Shown: positions 23,236 to 34,449, counted from the first letter of the stretch. The stretch: 64,000 nucleotides of DNA from Typhlomys cinereus (GCA_023101885.1 JALPQD010000075.1:3216930-3280929), one strand, 5' to 3'. The notes: a model not told the origin generated them from the letters alone. A program made the numbers and translations.

Positions 23236-24301
23236 GCACCTGTGGAGGTCAAAGGGCAGCTCCGTGCAGTTGGTTCCCTCCTCCACCTCCACGTGGGCTC
23301 CTGGGAACAAACTCAAGTCATCGGCCTTTGGCGCAAGTGTCTCTCCCTCCATCCCATGGGGCCGCCTTCACGTTCTTAATGTTTTATTCGAAACACTGAT
23401 TCTACTATTCATCCTGGTGCATCGGAGGCTATAAGCGCTGCGTTCTTCATCTCTAGGCTTCTGTCTGCATCTTTCTTCCTGGCTCAGTCTTTTCTTAGCA
23501 CATCTTGTTTTGTTTACCTCGAGCGCCTGCAATGCGGCTTAGCGATGAGTTTATTGTCCTTGTCCGCTGCGTCTAGTCTGAGTCTGTTGACTGGTTCTTC
23601 TCCTCATCTGGGCTGTGTTCTTCTTTGGATTCCTGGGTTGTGGTTGTCTTATAGGAGATGTTAGGTGCTATGTTTGTTGGGTGTTGGTATTTCCGTGTCC
23701 CTGTCAATATTCTTGAGCCGTGCTCAGTCAGGCAAAGAAGGACTTTCATATCCCTGAGGCTTTTAAGCTTTGAGAAGCAGAGAAGACTTCAGCCTAGGGC
23801 CAGTTCCCCCACTACTGAACAAACCCTCGCGCAGATCCCACCTACACCTGTGGTTACACTCTTCTATCACAGCGCCAACTCTTTCTAGTGCTCAGTGAAC
23901 CACCGGAAACCTATGGCTGGTTTTCTTTGGTCTCATGCAGTTTCCCTGCATGCATATGGCGGCCCTCAGTCACCCGAGGGGAGCCCTCTGCAGAAGCCCC
24001 TCAGAACCCCAGAGATCTTCTCTTCACGCTAAGGTAGGATTAGATCAGCCATGCTGGGATGGGTCTCTCAAGGTCATCCCCCACTGCTGGAATCACCCTG
24101 AAGGAACACCCCTGCTGAGGAACTGACTCCAATCCTCCCAGAGATAAGATGGCCAACTTCCCTATGAAGGGATTATGAAGGTGAGCTCTCCATATCAAAC
24201 AACTTGACCTCTAGCGCACGTGGGCCCAAGAGCAACTGGGTTGGGCCCAAATGGGAGTTAGTCAATGGGAGAAAGCCAGTTTCCCTGGGCTCATCTAGGT
24301 G

Positions 24302-24309
24302 TATAAATA
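24302..24309 (+). promoter_or_regulatory. TATA box of the putative LTR
   Basis: TATAAATA in the context AGGTGTATAAATATGCCTGG, upstream of a YY1-like CCATCTTTGG. Confidence 0.5.
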
Positions 24310-24329
24310 TGCCTGGCCCTGGCAGCCAT

Positions 24330-24790
24330 CTTTGGCGCCCTAACCTCTCATGGTACTCAAGGTGCCATGAGTTCTTTCCAGATGCCCACTTCTCATGAGT
24401 TCTCCAGCACCCTAGTCTCTCATGGCATTAGTGCCATGAGTTCTGTTTTTTGCCTGCTTCTTACAGAGGCACCCAAGTCCCTCATGGCAGTTGTGCCACA
24501 AATTCTTTCTAGCTCCTTGCCTGCTCTTCATGGATTCCATGTCAAGGGTCATGAGTTTTCCGGTGCCCTAGCCCCTCATGGCATTAGTGGCATGAGTCTG
24601 TTCTTTGCCTGTTTCTCATGCATTGCAAGAGTTCCTCGCTCCTCATGGATCCCGTGCCTAGGCTCCATGAGTTCTCAAGCGCCCTAGCCCCTTGTGGCAC
24701 TTGTGCTATGAGTTCTTTCTAGCTCCGCAAGTTCCCCGGCGCCCTAGCCCCTCATGGCACTCCATGTCTGGAGCCCACGAGTTCCAACCT
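24330..24790. repeat. Imperfect tandem repeat with CTCATGGCA...TGCCATGAG palindromes
   Basis: Units of roughly 60-130 bp begin GCGCCCTAGCCCCTCATGGC, pass through a short spacer to GCCATGAGTTCTTTC, and recur about five or six times with decay. Each unit carries an inverted pair (CTCATGGCA/TGCCATGAG) that could form a hairpin. Confidence 0.8.
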
Positions 24791-24801
24791 TTCTCTCCTC
24801 T

Positions 24802-24807
24802 AATAAA
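24802..24807 (+). terminator. Poly(A) signal of the putative LTR
   Basis: AATAAA in CTCCTCTAATAAACTCTACT, just after the tandem palindromic block. Confidence 0.5.
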
Positions 24808-25224
24808 CTCTACTTTAATCTTCTACACGTACTCTGGTTTCAATCTTCGACTCCCGAACTCAAGAACCCTACAACATTGGGACCATTGACTCCTGTCCCT
24901 GCATCAATACCCCTCCATGAAGTTCTCTTCTCTCTAGGATTTTCTGTCTGGTGAATTCCAGTCGATTCTCTGGACTCCTCACTTCTGTACTCTCAACCCA
25001 CATACCATCTATCAAGTTCTGCTCTGGCTCGCCCTCCTTCTTTTGTTTTTGGGACTGTTCCCATCTTTTATGCTTCCCTTCTCTTGGGGGGTCACTTTTT
25101 CTTCTATAACCTCAAAATAGTCTGCTTTGTCCCATTTCCTTATTTATGGCTGCAGGATAAACCCAGTCCCCTGTCATTCTATCATGACTGTGATTATGAT
25201 TTATTTGGTGTATTTTTTTATCTC

Positions 25225-25490
25225 TGTGTAGATGTGCATGTTTATATGTAAAAGAGAGTACTTTGAATGTGTGTTCCTTTTGGGACCCAAAAGTGACATC
25301 AGGAATCATCCCGGATTGCTCTACATCCTTATTGCTTTGCTCTGGAGTTTCCTAGGCTCCACCTTCCAGGGTTGGAATTGCAGGCCACCGCCGCATCTGT
25401 CCGGAATTTTTACATGGGATCTGGGGATCCGAACTCAGGTCCTTTTGCTTGTGAGACAAAGGCTTTAACCCCTGGCCATCTCTCCAGCCC
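25225..25490 (-). mobile_element. B2-superfamily SINE, antisense
   Basis: Reversed body (TCCTAGGCTCCACCTTCCAG), reversed B-box region (GGATCCGAACTCAGGTCC) and reversed head (CTGGCCATCTCTCCAGCCCC). Confidence 0.85.
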
Positions 25491-25494
25491 CAGT

Positions 25495-25615
25495 CCCCCC
25501 TTTTTGACACAGGCTCCCATGTAACCTGGACCAGCTATGGAGGCCAAGGCTGGTCTTGAATTCATGATCCTCCTGCCTTCATCTCCTAAGTGGGATTGCA
25601 GGCGTGTGTCATTAT
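25495..25615 (-). mobile_element. B1 SINE, antisense
   Basis: Reversed B1 marks: TATGGAGGCCAAGGCTGGTC, TGATCCTCCTGCCTTCATCT and GTGGGATTGCAGGCGTGTG. It abuts the SINE on its left. Confidence 0.75.
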
Positions 25616-25895
25616 AATCCCCTAAAATGATAATTTCCAGAAATGTTAACTACAAGGTTTATGGTAGTGACATACACACAATACATTATTAAGTGGTCTG
25701 GGTGGGGAAGAGATGGGACTACTCTGACAATGCATAATGTCAAGATGGAGGTCCATGATAAAGATAAGTGATAAGTTTTATTAGAGAGGAGGGCATTGTA
25801 GCTAAGGGAACCACGGTGGTTAAAATGGGAAAGCATTAGAACAGAAGAGACACTTTAAAGTTGGAGAGATGATAGTTTGAGAGCAGTAGGGCAAG

Positions 25896-25921
25896 GAAGA
25901 GAGAGAGAGAGAGAGAGAGAG
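25896..25921. repeat. (GA)n microsatellite
   Basis: About 13 GA units. Confidence 0.95.
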
Positions 25922-26319
25922 CCAGGCTAATCTTTTATGGCTAGGAAGCAGGATAGTGCAGGGTGGGAAGAGAAAGAATGTTCTGCAGAAGATAGACGGC
26001 TCCCAAGGGTATTAGGGTGGGAAGGTCAGGGTCAAGGAGATATGTCCCCAGTAGATTAGCTGGCTCCCGTGGTTCCTTCTGGGAATCTCCACATTCCAGC
26101 CAGGGTGGAAGAGAAGGGCGGGGCTAACACAAGTAACATCATTTTCATCATTTTAACAATGCAGGTCAGTGTTCTGAATACCTTCCCTCAGTTTTAGCTT
26201 TCAGTGAAATCCTACACATTGCTAAGCCCTTGCAGTAGGTCAAAAGTTGAAGTGGATGTCATAGGATCGCATCTGTTTTACAAGTAAGGAATGTAAGGCT
26301 TAGAATGCAACTTGCCCCA

Positions 26320-26560
26320 GGCTGGAGAGATGGCTCAGGGTTTCAACCTCTATCTTGCAAGCAGAAGGAACTGAGTTCAGATCCCGGAGCCACATAAATT
26401 GCCAGGCCTACACTTTCAGCCCCAGAAGAAGGAGCCTGGGAAATTCCAGAGCAAAGTAAAAAAAAGAGGTCCAGTAATCCAGGATGACTCCAGCTATTAC
26501 CCTTGGGTCTCCACAGGGACACACAGTGCCCTCTAACACACACCTACACACACAGAATTC
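26320..26560 (+). mobile_element. B2-superfamily SINE with target-site duplication
   Basis: Head GGCTGGAGAGATGGCTCAGG, B-box-like GAGTTCAGATCCCGGAG and body CAGAGCAAAGTAAAAAAAAG, ending in a short CA tail. AACTTGCCC flanks both sides (near 26,309 and 26,561), marking the insertion. Confidence 0.85.
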
Positions 26561-26879
26561 AACTTGCCCAAGGCGTTGAGTGAGCCAGTCAGGGTTTCAT
26601 CCTGTCAAGTTGGGCAGTGAACTTCTTGAGAATCATACAGATGCCGCCTGCTTGGGACGTCTTTCCCTGGAAGGTTATTTGGAGACTAGAACAGTCATCC
26701 TAGAACGAAGATTGCAGGAGTTTATCTATCCAAGCACCAGAGGGGCACTGGTTTGGGGAACACACCCAAGTCTGAGTGACAGAGTCTCCCCCACCTGTAG
26801 CTTGCAGGTTGGACTAGGGAAGAGCTCTATCTGAAAAGTGTCATGCAGTCAGGGGACCTAGAGACCACAATTCACAGTC

Positions 26880-27240
26880 AGACACCCAGAGTTAAATGTC
26901 AGCTTCGTTTGCACCACAGGCTTACCTTACATTACAATTACAAATCTTTGAAATCCTGGTTCAGCTTCTTACCGGCCCAACACAGGCAAGTGAGCAGCCA
27001 TTGACCCAGCACGCCAGGGACCGCTGGCTTCAAGGAGTCGATCCCTCGTCTGTCTGGGAACAAAAGCGAGACTCTTGTCTCGGAAATATCCGGGCAGCCT
27101 CTTGGCAAAGACTACAGGTCGCTCCTCCCAGCCTCTCTCAAGGGCGCCCAGAGCACATTCCTCTGTCTGATGTCAGGTTGGGGCCGACGGGCTTTAAGCA
27201 TCAAGCGTGGGTTTTTACCATCAGTTTCACACTAGTGATC
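26880..27240. other. Unique intergenic sequence
   Basis: Repeat-free and of moderate GC, with no recognised gene. It may be conserved noncoding DNA, but nothing in it decides this. Confidence 0.3.
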
Positions 27241-27397
27241 TAGCCAGCGCTGGTTTCCCAGATGCACCTCTTGGGGTCAGCGAGTCAAGGCCAAGCGGCG
27301 CTCACTCCATCCGCAGCCCGGATCATCAAATGGGAGCGGGGTGGAGCCACATTCCTCTCCTCCCTCTTCATTCACCTTTGTCTCTTTCTCCCTTCTT

Positions 27398-27625
27398 CCT
27401 TCCTTCCTTCCTTCCTTCCTTCCTTCCTTCCTTCCTTCCTTCCTTCCTCCTTCCTTCCTTCTTTCCTTCTTTCTTCCTTCCTTCCTTCCTTCCTTCCTTC
27501 CTTCCTTCCTTCCTTCCTTCCTTCCTTCCTTCTTTCCTTCCTTTTCTTTCTTCCTTTTTCTTTCTTTCTCTCTCTCTCTCTCTTTTTTCCTCTCTCTCTT
27601 TCTCTCTCTCTTTCTTCATAAGTTC
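27398..27625. repeat. (TTCC)n and (TCTC)n polypyrimidine repeat
   Basis: A near-perfect TTCC array for about 140 bp, then TTTC and TCTC units. Confidence 0.97.
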
Positions 27626-27805
27626 CTGGAAAGCATCCACTGCACCTGCAGAGCTGACTGGATGGTTTGAGTCTCAGTGATGTGGAGAGGTCTGGATGTT
27701 GCACTCCAGATCCAGAGTACCTTGGGCATCGTTAGCCCTTTCCTTGCCATCCGTGGTCTCCTTGTAGCGGCGACTATTAGCTACCTTCTTAGAATGTACA
27801 GCCAG

Positions 27806-27920
27806 GGCTGGAGAGATGGCTCAGGGGTTGTGACTCTGTCTCACAAGCAGAAGGTTCTGAGTTCGGATCCCAGGTCCCATGTTAAAAAAAACAAAACCAA
27901 AAAAAAAAAAGAAGAGCAAG
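27806..27920 (+). mobile_element. Short tRNA-derived SINE with perfect 16-bp target-site duplication
   Basis: Has only the tRNA-like head (GGCTGGAGAGATGGCTCAGG through GAGTTCGGATCCCAGG) and a poly(A) tail, with no B2-type body. TAGAATGTACAGCCAG is duplicated exactly at 27,790-27,805 and 27,921-27,936. It looks like an ID-like short form, or a very 3'-truncated copy, that inserted fairly recently. Confidence 0.85.
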
Positions 27921-28538
27921 TAGAATGTACAGCCAGACCCCTGGTTTCCGCCCACCAAGGCTGATGCCGTTAGACAGCATCTGTAGCTGTAAGAGATCCT
28001 CCCACTTTGCGTTACCTGCCTACCTGCTATTTCTACCAAAGTATTAGAACAGTGTCTTGATTTATGCTTTTCTTTGTGCTGTGATTAGAAAGCCTCAAGA
28101 AACTGTTGCCACAGTAGGACACATGGAATGCGGGGCAACCTGAATGAGTGTTCCTGGGCCACAGTTACTCACGGTTGGCTCCAGAACAAGCTACCTCTTC
28201 TTATCTCTTATCCCCTCTGAGGTGAGAGTTATGATTTTTTTTCCTGTTCACATTTCTTTCTTTCATTTTCCTTCTTTCCTTCCCCAGAGGTGAGCGTCCC
28301 TGGGTGTTCTAGATCCCGTCAGGTTGACAATTAACACTATTTACAGAGACAAGAACGAAAATACACTATATTGTTTTCACTTTGGCCAGAAATAAAACCT
28401 GCAAGTAGTCACACAGGGTGAGGTCACTTGACTTCCGTACTTTGCTGTTGCGACAGCCCAGCCATCCTTATTTGTGTCCAACCAGGGTCCGTGTTAAGTT
28501 TCTGTTTAAACACAACACCTGCGGTTCCACGGAGGGCA

Positions 28539-28815
28539 TGGTGTGAACTGTGCATGTGTGCATGCGTGGTGTGAACTGTGCATGTGTGCATGCATTGCAT
28601 GCGTGGTGTGTGTGTGTGCATGCATTGCATGCGTGGTGTGAACTGTGCATGTGTGCATGCACTGCATGCGTGGTGTGAACTGTGCATGTGTGCATGCATT
28701 GCATGCGTGGTGTGAACTGTGCATGTGTGCATGCATTGCATGCGTGGTGTGAACTGTGCATGTGTGCATGCATTGCATGCGTGGTGTGTGTGTGTGTGCA
28801 TGCATTGCATGCGTG
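28539..28815. repeat. 37-bp minisatellite
   Basis: Units of the type GTGTGAACTGTGCATGTGTG followed by CATGCATTGCATGCGTG recur every 37 bp (AACTGTGC at 28,641, 28,678, 28,715 and 28,752), plus shortened units. Each unit contains the near-palindrome GCATGCATTGCATGC. Confidence 0.95.
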
Positions 28816-28818
28816 GTG

Positions 28819-28850
<32 letters not shown>

Positions 28851-28866
28851 ATGCATTGTATGCGTG

Positions 28867-28907
<41 letters not shown>
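28816..28907. repeat. (GT)n repeat, the tail of the adjacent SINE
   Basis: GT runs broken by one variant minisatellite unit, leading directly into the antisense SINE. Confidence 0.85.
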
Positions 28908-28908
<1 letters not shown>

Positions 28909-29112
28909 ATATATCAGAGGGCACTGTGTGTCCCTATGGAGGACTAAGGGTGACTTCAGGAATCATCCTGGATTGCTTCTACCTCCTTTTTGTTTCCCTC
29001 TGGGATTTCCCAGGCTCCGCCCACCAGGGTCGGACATGCAGGCTGCTGCCATTTCTGCCTGACGTATTTTACATGGGTCCTGGGTTCTGAACTCAGGACC
29101 TTCTGCTTGCAA
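28908..29112 (-). mobile_element. B2-superfamily SINE, antisense
   Basis: Reversed body CCCAGGCTCCGCCCACCAGG and reversed B-box region CTGAACTCAGGACCTTCTGC. The head is cut short on the right. Confidence 0.8.
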
Positions 29113-29134
29113 GTATAGCATTCACTTGCATGCT

Positions 29135-29530
29135 GCTGATAAAATCATGACAAACAGCTTCAGGGAAAAAGATTTTTATTCTCTTACGATAGGTATAGTT
29201 CTTAATCCAGTTGGTAAGAGAGCACGCACCATCACCAAAGGGCTGAAGGAACTGGCTACACCACATCCACGTCACGGCTGAGAGAGGGGTGGTCTTTGTT
29301 TGCCAGACCAGCATGTCTGGCCAAGTATACACAAGGATGCCTCCTTCCTCAAACAGCTCCCTCCATTTTATTCACCTGCCCAGAGCCTAGTCCCACCCAC
29401 CATGGGCTGGGCCTTCCTCATTCACTAAACAATCTCCTGCAGGTTTGCTCTGGGCTTAACTCAACTACTAATTCTCTACAAATGAACCTGCAATCATCAA
29501 CTTGACACCTGTACCTAACTATGACACCAC
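29135..29530 (-). mobile_element. MaLR-type LTR, antisense
   Basis: Contains CACCATCACCAAAGGGCTGA, AACAATCTCCTGCAGG and CTACAAATGAACCTGCAATC, ending ATCAACTTGACACCTG. The same order of blocks occurs at 30.3-30.7 and 39.0-39.4 kb. Confidence 0.6.
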
Positions 29531-29952
29531 ATGAAATTGCCGCAGGCTGCCGCAGGACTGGCAGCTGGCAAAATCCATTCCATACACGACAAGAAAGAAT
29601 GTAAGTTCCCTGAATGTGAGGTTCTGTCTCTCTTGTCGAAGCAGCCACAGTACCTGTTAAGAACTTGGGCCACACAGACACTCTCCTAAGTGTTTAGCAT
29701 CAGCAGTGCTTTCGTGGGGACCTGTGGCACTGAGAAAAGGCAGAGCAATGTCGCCAGGCCTTCGTTCCTGCAGACTGTGTGTGGGCAGGTGCACATTGGT
29801 GCCTAAAGATGCTCTTTGATTTTTGCTATTAGAAGTTGCAAAATTTTTAAATTAATTCTAACCATAGGCAGGATTGCTAAGAGTTCAGGACTGCTGCAGA
29901 AACGGAATCTTTGGATAGGGCAATGCAGCAAAATGTCAACAGCGCACATTCT

Positions 29953-30182
29953 GGGCTGGAGAGATTGTTCAGGGTTAAAGTCTTTGCCTCAAGCAAAAGT
30001 TTGGAGCCCCAGATCTGATGTAAAAGCATCAGGCAGAAATAACAGCGGGCGGCACTTCTGGCCCTGGAAATCAGAGCCTGGGAAACCCCAGAGCAAAGTA
30101 AGAAGGAGATAGAGCAATTCAGGATGATTCTCAGTGTCACCCTTGGGCCTCCACAGGCACACAGACTCTAGCGCTCTCTTAT

Positions 30183-30214
<32 letters not shown>

Positions 30215-30222
30215 ACAGAAGA
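29953..30222 (+). mobile_element. B2-superfamily SINE
   Basis: Head GGGCTGGAGAGATTGTTCAG, body with CCTGGAAATCAGAGCCTGGG and CAGAGCAAAGTAAGAAGGAG, then TTGGGCCTCCACAGGCACAC and a CA tail. Confidence 0.9.
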
Positions 30223-30339
30223 AAAAGAAATTATTTCTTTTTAAAAGTACATCTCCTTTGACCTAGGACTTTTGCTACAAGATTTTGATCTAAATACATA
30301 CTTATAGAGACTGAGGAGCAGAAGGTAAGAGTTAATCAT

Positions 30340-30735
30340 GATGATACCACAGTATCTTGGATTTCACAACTGCCTTGCTGCAATGCAGACCCAACCCAAA
30401 TAATGTAGGAGAAGAAGGGATTTTTGTTCCAACTTATGATTTCAGGTTACAGTTCATCAGAGAAAGAGCCAGAGCAACAGGTCACACTAATCCAAAGCAA
30501 GAACAGAGGCACAAAGACCAAGGCTGCCTTCTAGCTTGCCAACTTGTCAAGTTACCAGCTAGTTCTTACCCACCTGCTCAGAAACCCCCCCCACTCACTA
30601 TGAGCTGTCTTTCCCATATCAGTTATGTGATTAGACAATCTCCTGCCAGCTTTCCTCAGCTAGATAATTCTACATAGGTGTGCCTAAAGCTCAGTTCTCA
30701 AGTGTCAAACTAGAAACTAACTGCCACATAACTGG
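30340..30735 (-). mobile_element. MaLR-type LTR, antisense
   Basis: CAACTTATGATTTCAGGTTA near the left, AGACAATCTCCTGCCAGC, then AGCTAGATAATTCTACATAG and GTGTCAAACTAGAAACTAAC at the right. Layout as at 29.1 and 39.0 kb. Confidence 0.5.
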
Positions 30736-31849
30736 AAATGCATAGGTTAATATAAAATAGGTTCTAAAATGTATTACATTTTTAATTGACATATTTTGCA
30801 GTGAGGAAGCTAACAAGAAGGTATGTTTAGTCAAATTTTACTGATAGGTGTCAGTAAAATGATCAGCTTGTTGGGAAAGGGGAAATACAACTTTTAGTTT
30901 GACAAGCCTGAAAATTACTGGAAAATGTCAAACTTTAAAATTTTTAAATGGAGTAACTAACTAGAAGGTGTCATAGTCATATTTTAAGAATGTATTATAT
31001 TGGTATACAATATGCTTACTGTTTGGGAGAGCTTGGGAAGAATATTTTATCTAGTAAGGTGCTATATAACAAACATGAATGTTAAAAGGGGTAAAGGGGA
31101 CTCAGCATAATTGTATATGTTCATGTATGTTGTATGTGCATTGGGATGTAGTAGGCATTCTAAACAATCATATTTAAATATTAAGTATTCTGTGGAAAAT
31201 TTCTCATGAATTATTCTTTTTCTTTCAGCAATAAGAAAACAATTCAATTGAATGGACAGGAGTCCTTAAAAATCCCTTGTCAAAAATAGCAAACAAGTAT
31301 AAGAAAAGACGTTCAGTTGCAAATTAAGATGCTAAAGTGCCGCTTCCCAAATGTGCACCAAACTTCTTAAATCTCATGATGCCTCTTTTTAGGAGGCACT
31401 TGCCTTCTAGAACTTAAGAAAAACAGAAATTATCATTATTCACCGTACAGCAGGTAAGTAAAAGATTTATAGCATTTACAGCATTTAGTTAAGAAACCTT
31501 TTCATGCTGTATAAATAATGTGCTACAACGTGGCAACATGGAATGCAAGGCGCTTCACTGGATTCTTTGGGGAAAGACAGGAAATACAAGGTGATATCTT
31601 AAGATTAAGTACCCGGAATTTACACTGGCTTAGTTACATCTCCTGAAATATTTTTAAATGAAGCAACTGAGTTGCAAAACACAATGCTTCACACGTTCTT
31701 GCTCTTGTTTTTGAATAAGAATATGCACATTATTAGTACACACCACCCACTTCCCAGCCGGAACATCACTAAGTTTCTATTTTCTCCCGTTATCCAAATT
31801 ACATGGATTCCAGATTTCCCCACCCAAAAGGAAATTCCCTCCTCTAACT
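30736..31849. other. AT-rich intergenic sequence, nothing recognised
   Basis: No coding frame, RNA gene or clear repeat family. Confidence 0.45.
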
Positions 31850-32225
31850 TCCCACCTGGGATGGTTTATGCTGATTGTCAACCTGACGGGATCTAGAATC
31901 ATTTTGGAGACAAATCTCTGGGCGTGTCCGTGAAAAACTTCATCGGTACGAGCACTTGAGGTGGAAAAACCCACCCTAAATGTGGGCGGCAAGGTCCAAG
32001 GGCTGTGTCCTGAACGACCGAACAAGGGCAAAGCAAGTTGCGTGTAAGCATTATCTCTGCTTGCTGGTCGCTGATGTAACGTGACCAGATGCCTCAAGCC
32101 CCAGCCCCAGCGCCTTCCCTGCCGCCGTAGACTGTGTCCCCACAAACCATAAATTGAAATAAACCCTTCTTTCCGTTAGTTGCTTCTTGTCAAATATTTT
32201 GTCACAGTGATGAGAAAATTAGTAA
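31850..32225 (+). mobile_element. MaLR-type LTR
   Basis: Nearly complete: GCTGATTGTCAACCTGACGG, then GGGCGTGTCCGTG, AACCCACCCTAAATGTGGGC and CATAAATTGAAATAAACCC (the LTR poly(A) region), then TTTTGTCACAGTGATGAG. This is the clearest LTR of the class in the window. Confidence 0.75.
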
Positions 32226-32830
32226 TTATACCATCTGGATGCAAGAACAACCGAGGCCTAGGCTTGATCTCTTCAATAGAGAAAAAAGCCAGCGAACCTG
32301 CAGCACAAGGTCCCACCCAGCTTTGTGTTTGGATCAAAACTGTTTCTCAATTCGCCAAGGCGGAGATCTCGGGAAGCGCAGCCCAGTTCCTCCTAGGGAC
32401 CCCGTCCACGGCCCATGTCAGGGTCAGACCAAATAGCTGGGGGCATATTTGTGATGACTTAGCTGTTTTCTCTCCATATTGAAGGAGGGTCTGGTACATC
32501 TGTGTAACTAGACTGAAACTTCTAAAAATAGAAGCCGGCTGCAAAGGAGACTACCGTTCTCTGCCTCCAGAAACCATGCACAGTCAGAACATCGGAAAAG
32601 CCGCTCCTGCAGTAACCAACCCTCACATGGAATGGAACGAAAACCCTGGCTGTCACCATGTGCGTGTTTGTGCGCGTGCAACTGATCACATGGGTTCTGT
32701 GTGTGTGCACAAGCAACAAGGTCATGGGCTATTTTAATTACTATTTGCATTTTAAAGTTTCTTTTGCTTAGAGAAAACCTAAAAGTAGAAACAGCACAAA
32801 GCATATACCCACATTTTAAGCTTCAGAGAC

Positions 32831-32932
32831 TTTTATTTTGTTTTTGAGATGAGCCCAGACTGGCCTCAAACTGGTGATCCTCCTGCCTCCGTCTCCCACA
32901 TGCTAGGGTTCCGGGCATAAGCCACCTTCCGC
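32831..32932 (-). mobile_element. B1 SINE, antisense
   Basis: TTTTTGAGATGAGCCCAGAC, TGATCCTCCTGCCTCCGTCT and GCTAGGGTTCCGGGCATAAG are reversed B1 marks. Confidence 0.75.
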
Positions 32933-33398
32933 AGGTTTTTGTTGGACTCGAATCCCACATATTTTATTTTCTTTCCCCAAAATTGCAAAGTCGAAAACAT
33001 AACTAGCTAAGGGTTTCAATGAATCATGCTTTATTTGCTATTTTACAAATTTTATAATCACCCACAAAGTAGCCCTATGCAAAGAGGCAAATGGAGCCCT
33101 CCTACCAGAGATGAGCCCCCAAAGGAGAAAGACTGAAAAAGCAAAGACATTGGTTTAAGGTAAATTGGAATCTGAAGTGTTTTTAAAAAATCTTTTATTT
33201 ACTTTTGAATTCATTTATTTTTGAGAAAGATGGGGGTGGGCGAGAAGGTGCTCGAATGCGTGCCATGTTACGCGAGTGGAGGTCAGAGAGCAGCTTGTGG
33301 GAGTCGGTCTCCCCTACCACGTGGGTTAGCAATGGCAGGCCGGACAGCCAGTATCCCTACCCACTGTGCCATCTCAGTGGTCCCTGCCCTGGAATTTT

Positions 33399-33443
33399 TT
33401 AAAAATTTTTTTGTTTATTAAATTATTCAATTGTGCGTGTGTG

Positions 33444-33498
<55 letters not shown>

Positions 33499-33706
33499 AG
33501 CACGGACGAATTCGGGAACCACCATGGACACCTCCATCTCCTCCTTGTTTACTCTGCCCCGGGATTCACAGGCTCCGCCCTACCAGGACCAGAAACGCAG
33601 GCTGCCCCCACTTCTACCTGACATCTATACATGGGGTCTAGGATCCAAACTCAGGACCCTCCACCCACAAGGCAGAGGATTAACCCCTGAGCCACCTCTC
33701 CAGGCC
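33399..33706 (-). mobile_element. Full-length B2-superfamily SINE, antisense, with target-site duplication
   Basis: CCCTGCCCTGGAATTTT flanks both ends (33,382-33,398 and 33,707-33,723). Read on the - strand, the copy has head, B-box-like region, GC-rich body, about 30 CA units, ACAATTGAATAATTTAATAA and an A-rich tail. The copy at 14.5 kb has the same order, so the CA block is an inherited internal part of the SINE, placed before the poly(A) tail. Confidence 0.9.
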
Positions 33707-34134
33707 CCCTGCCCTGGAATTTTAAAGACCACTGAGACACCTCACTTAACTTGTCAGTGACTCAAATCTGATTTTCGTGACTCAAATCTGATTTTTTTTT
33801 TTTAAATTAACTTTACGTTCCAAGCTTTGAAGCCATTGTTTTCCTTGAACTGCTTGAGCAGTCTCCCATCTGTCAGGGGACAAATGGGCTGGGACTTTTA
33901 AAAGCAGTCTTTTAATTTTACATTACCAAAGTCATGCATATTCATTGATGAAGAAATGATAAATACAGAAGAGCCCAAAGGGAAACACAAAACACCCATT
34001 AGAAATCTTCACCTGCTGCTCATGAGGGAGCAACTTATGTGGGATTTGCACCCCCAGTCGAAGACACACACATACACACAAACACCCTCCTACACACACA
34101 CATACACCACCTCAGACACATCTACCCATGTACA

Positions 34135-34440
34135 ATGATAGGATTGTCTGGGCCATACTGCTTTTTGGTCTACATACAGTTACAAGCTGTCAAACTGATA
34201 AGACAAAGAATCATCCGTGGGAGGAAAGCAAGCTGGCTGCGGGCATTCATTCCGGCACTCTGCTTTCCTGCTGCGGATGCCACGTGACCAGATGTCTTGG
34301 CTTCCTGGCCTTGACCGGCGAGCCGCAGTAAACCCTTTCTCGCTTAAGCTGGGTCTGCCAGGGTGTGTTTTGTTTTTTTTGTTTTTTTTTTCGATGCCAG
34401 GGTGTTTTATAGCAGCAGGTGAAGAGAAATGAAGACAGTT
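34135..34440 (+). mobile_element. Degenerate MaLR-type LTR
   Basis: GTTACAAGCTGTCAAACTGA, GCGGATGCCACGTGACCAGA and GCCGCAGTAAACCCTTTCTC follow the order of the LTR at 31.9 kb. Confidence 0.5.
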
Positions 34441-34449
34441 GCAAAGATA

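Larger units (their letters stand above)
24040..24960 (+). mobile_element. Probable solo LTR of an endogenous retroviral element
   Basis: A TATA box (TATAAATA, 24,302-24,309) is followed by CAGCCATCTTTGG, a YY1-like site. About 460 bp of repeated palindrome-rich sequence follows, then AATAAA (24,802-24,807) and a U5-like T/C-rich stretch. This U3-R-U5 order supports an LTR with a long R region. I saw no internal coding sequence on either side, so it is probably solo. The family is not recognised and the outer borders are uncertain. Confidence 0.5.

Noticed and set aside
22511..23434. Reading frames of 200-300 residues rich in Val/Cys (+) or Thr/His (-)
   Set aside because: Translations of the GT/GTCT microsatellite.
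28424..28924. Repeat with regular spacing that might be a CRISPR-like array
   Set aside because: Adjacent 37-bp units without variable spacers, in mammalian DNA; it is a minisatellite.
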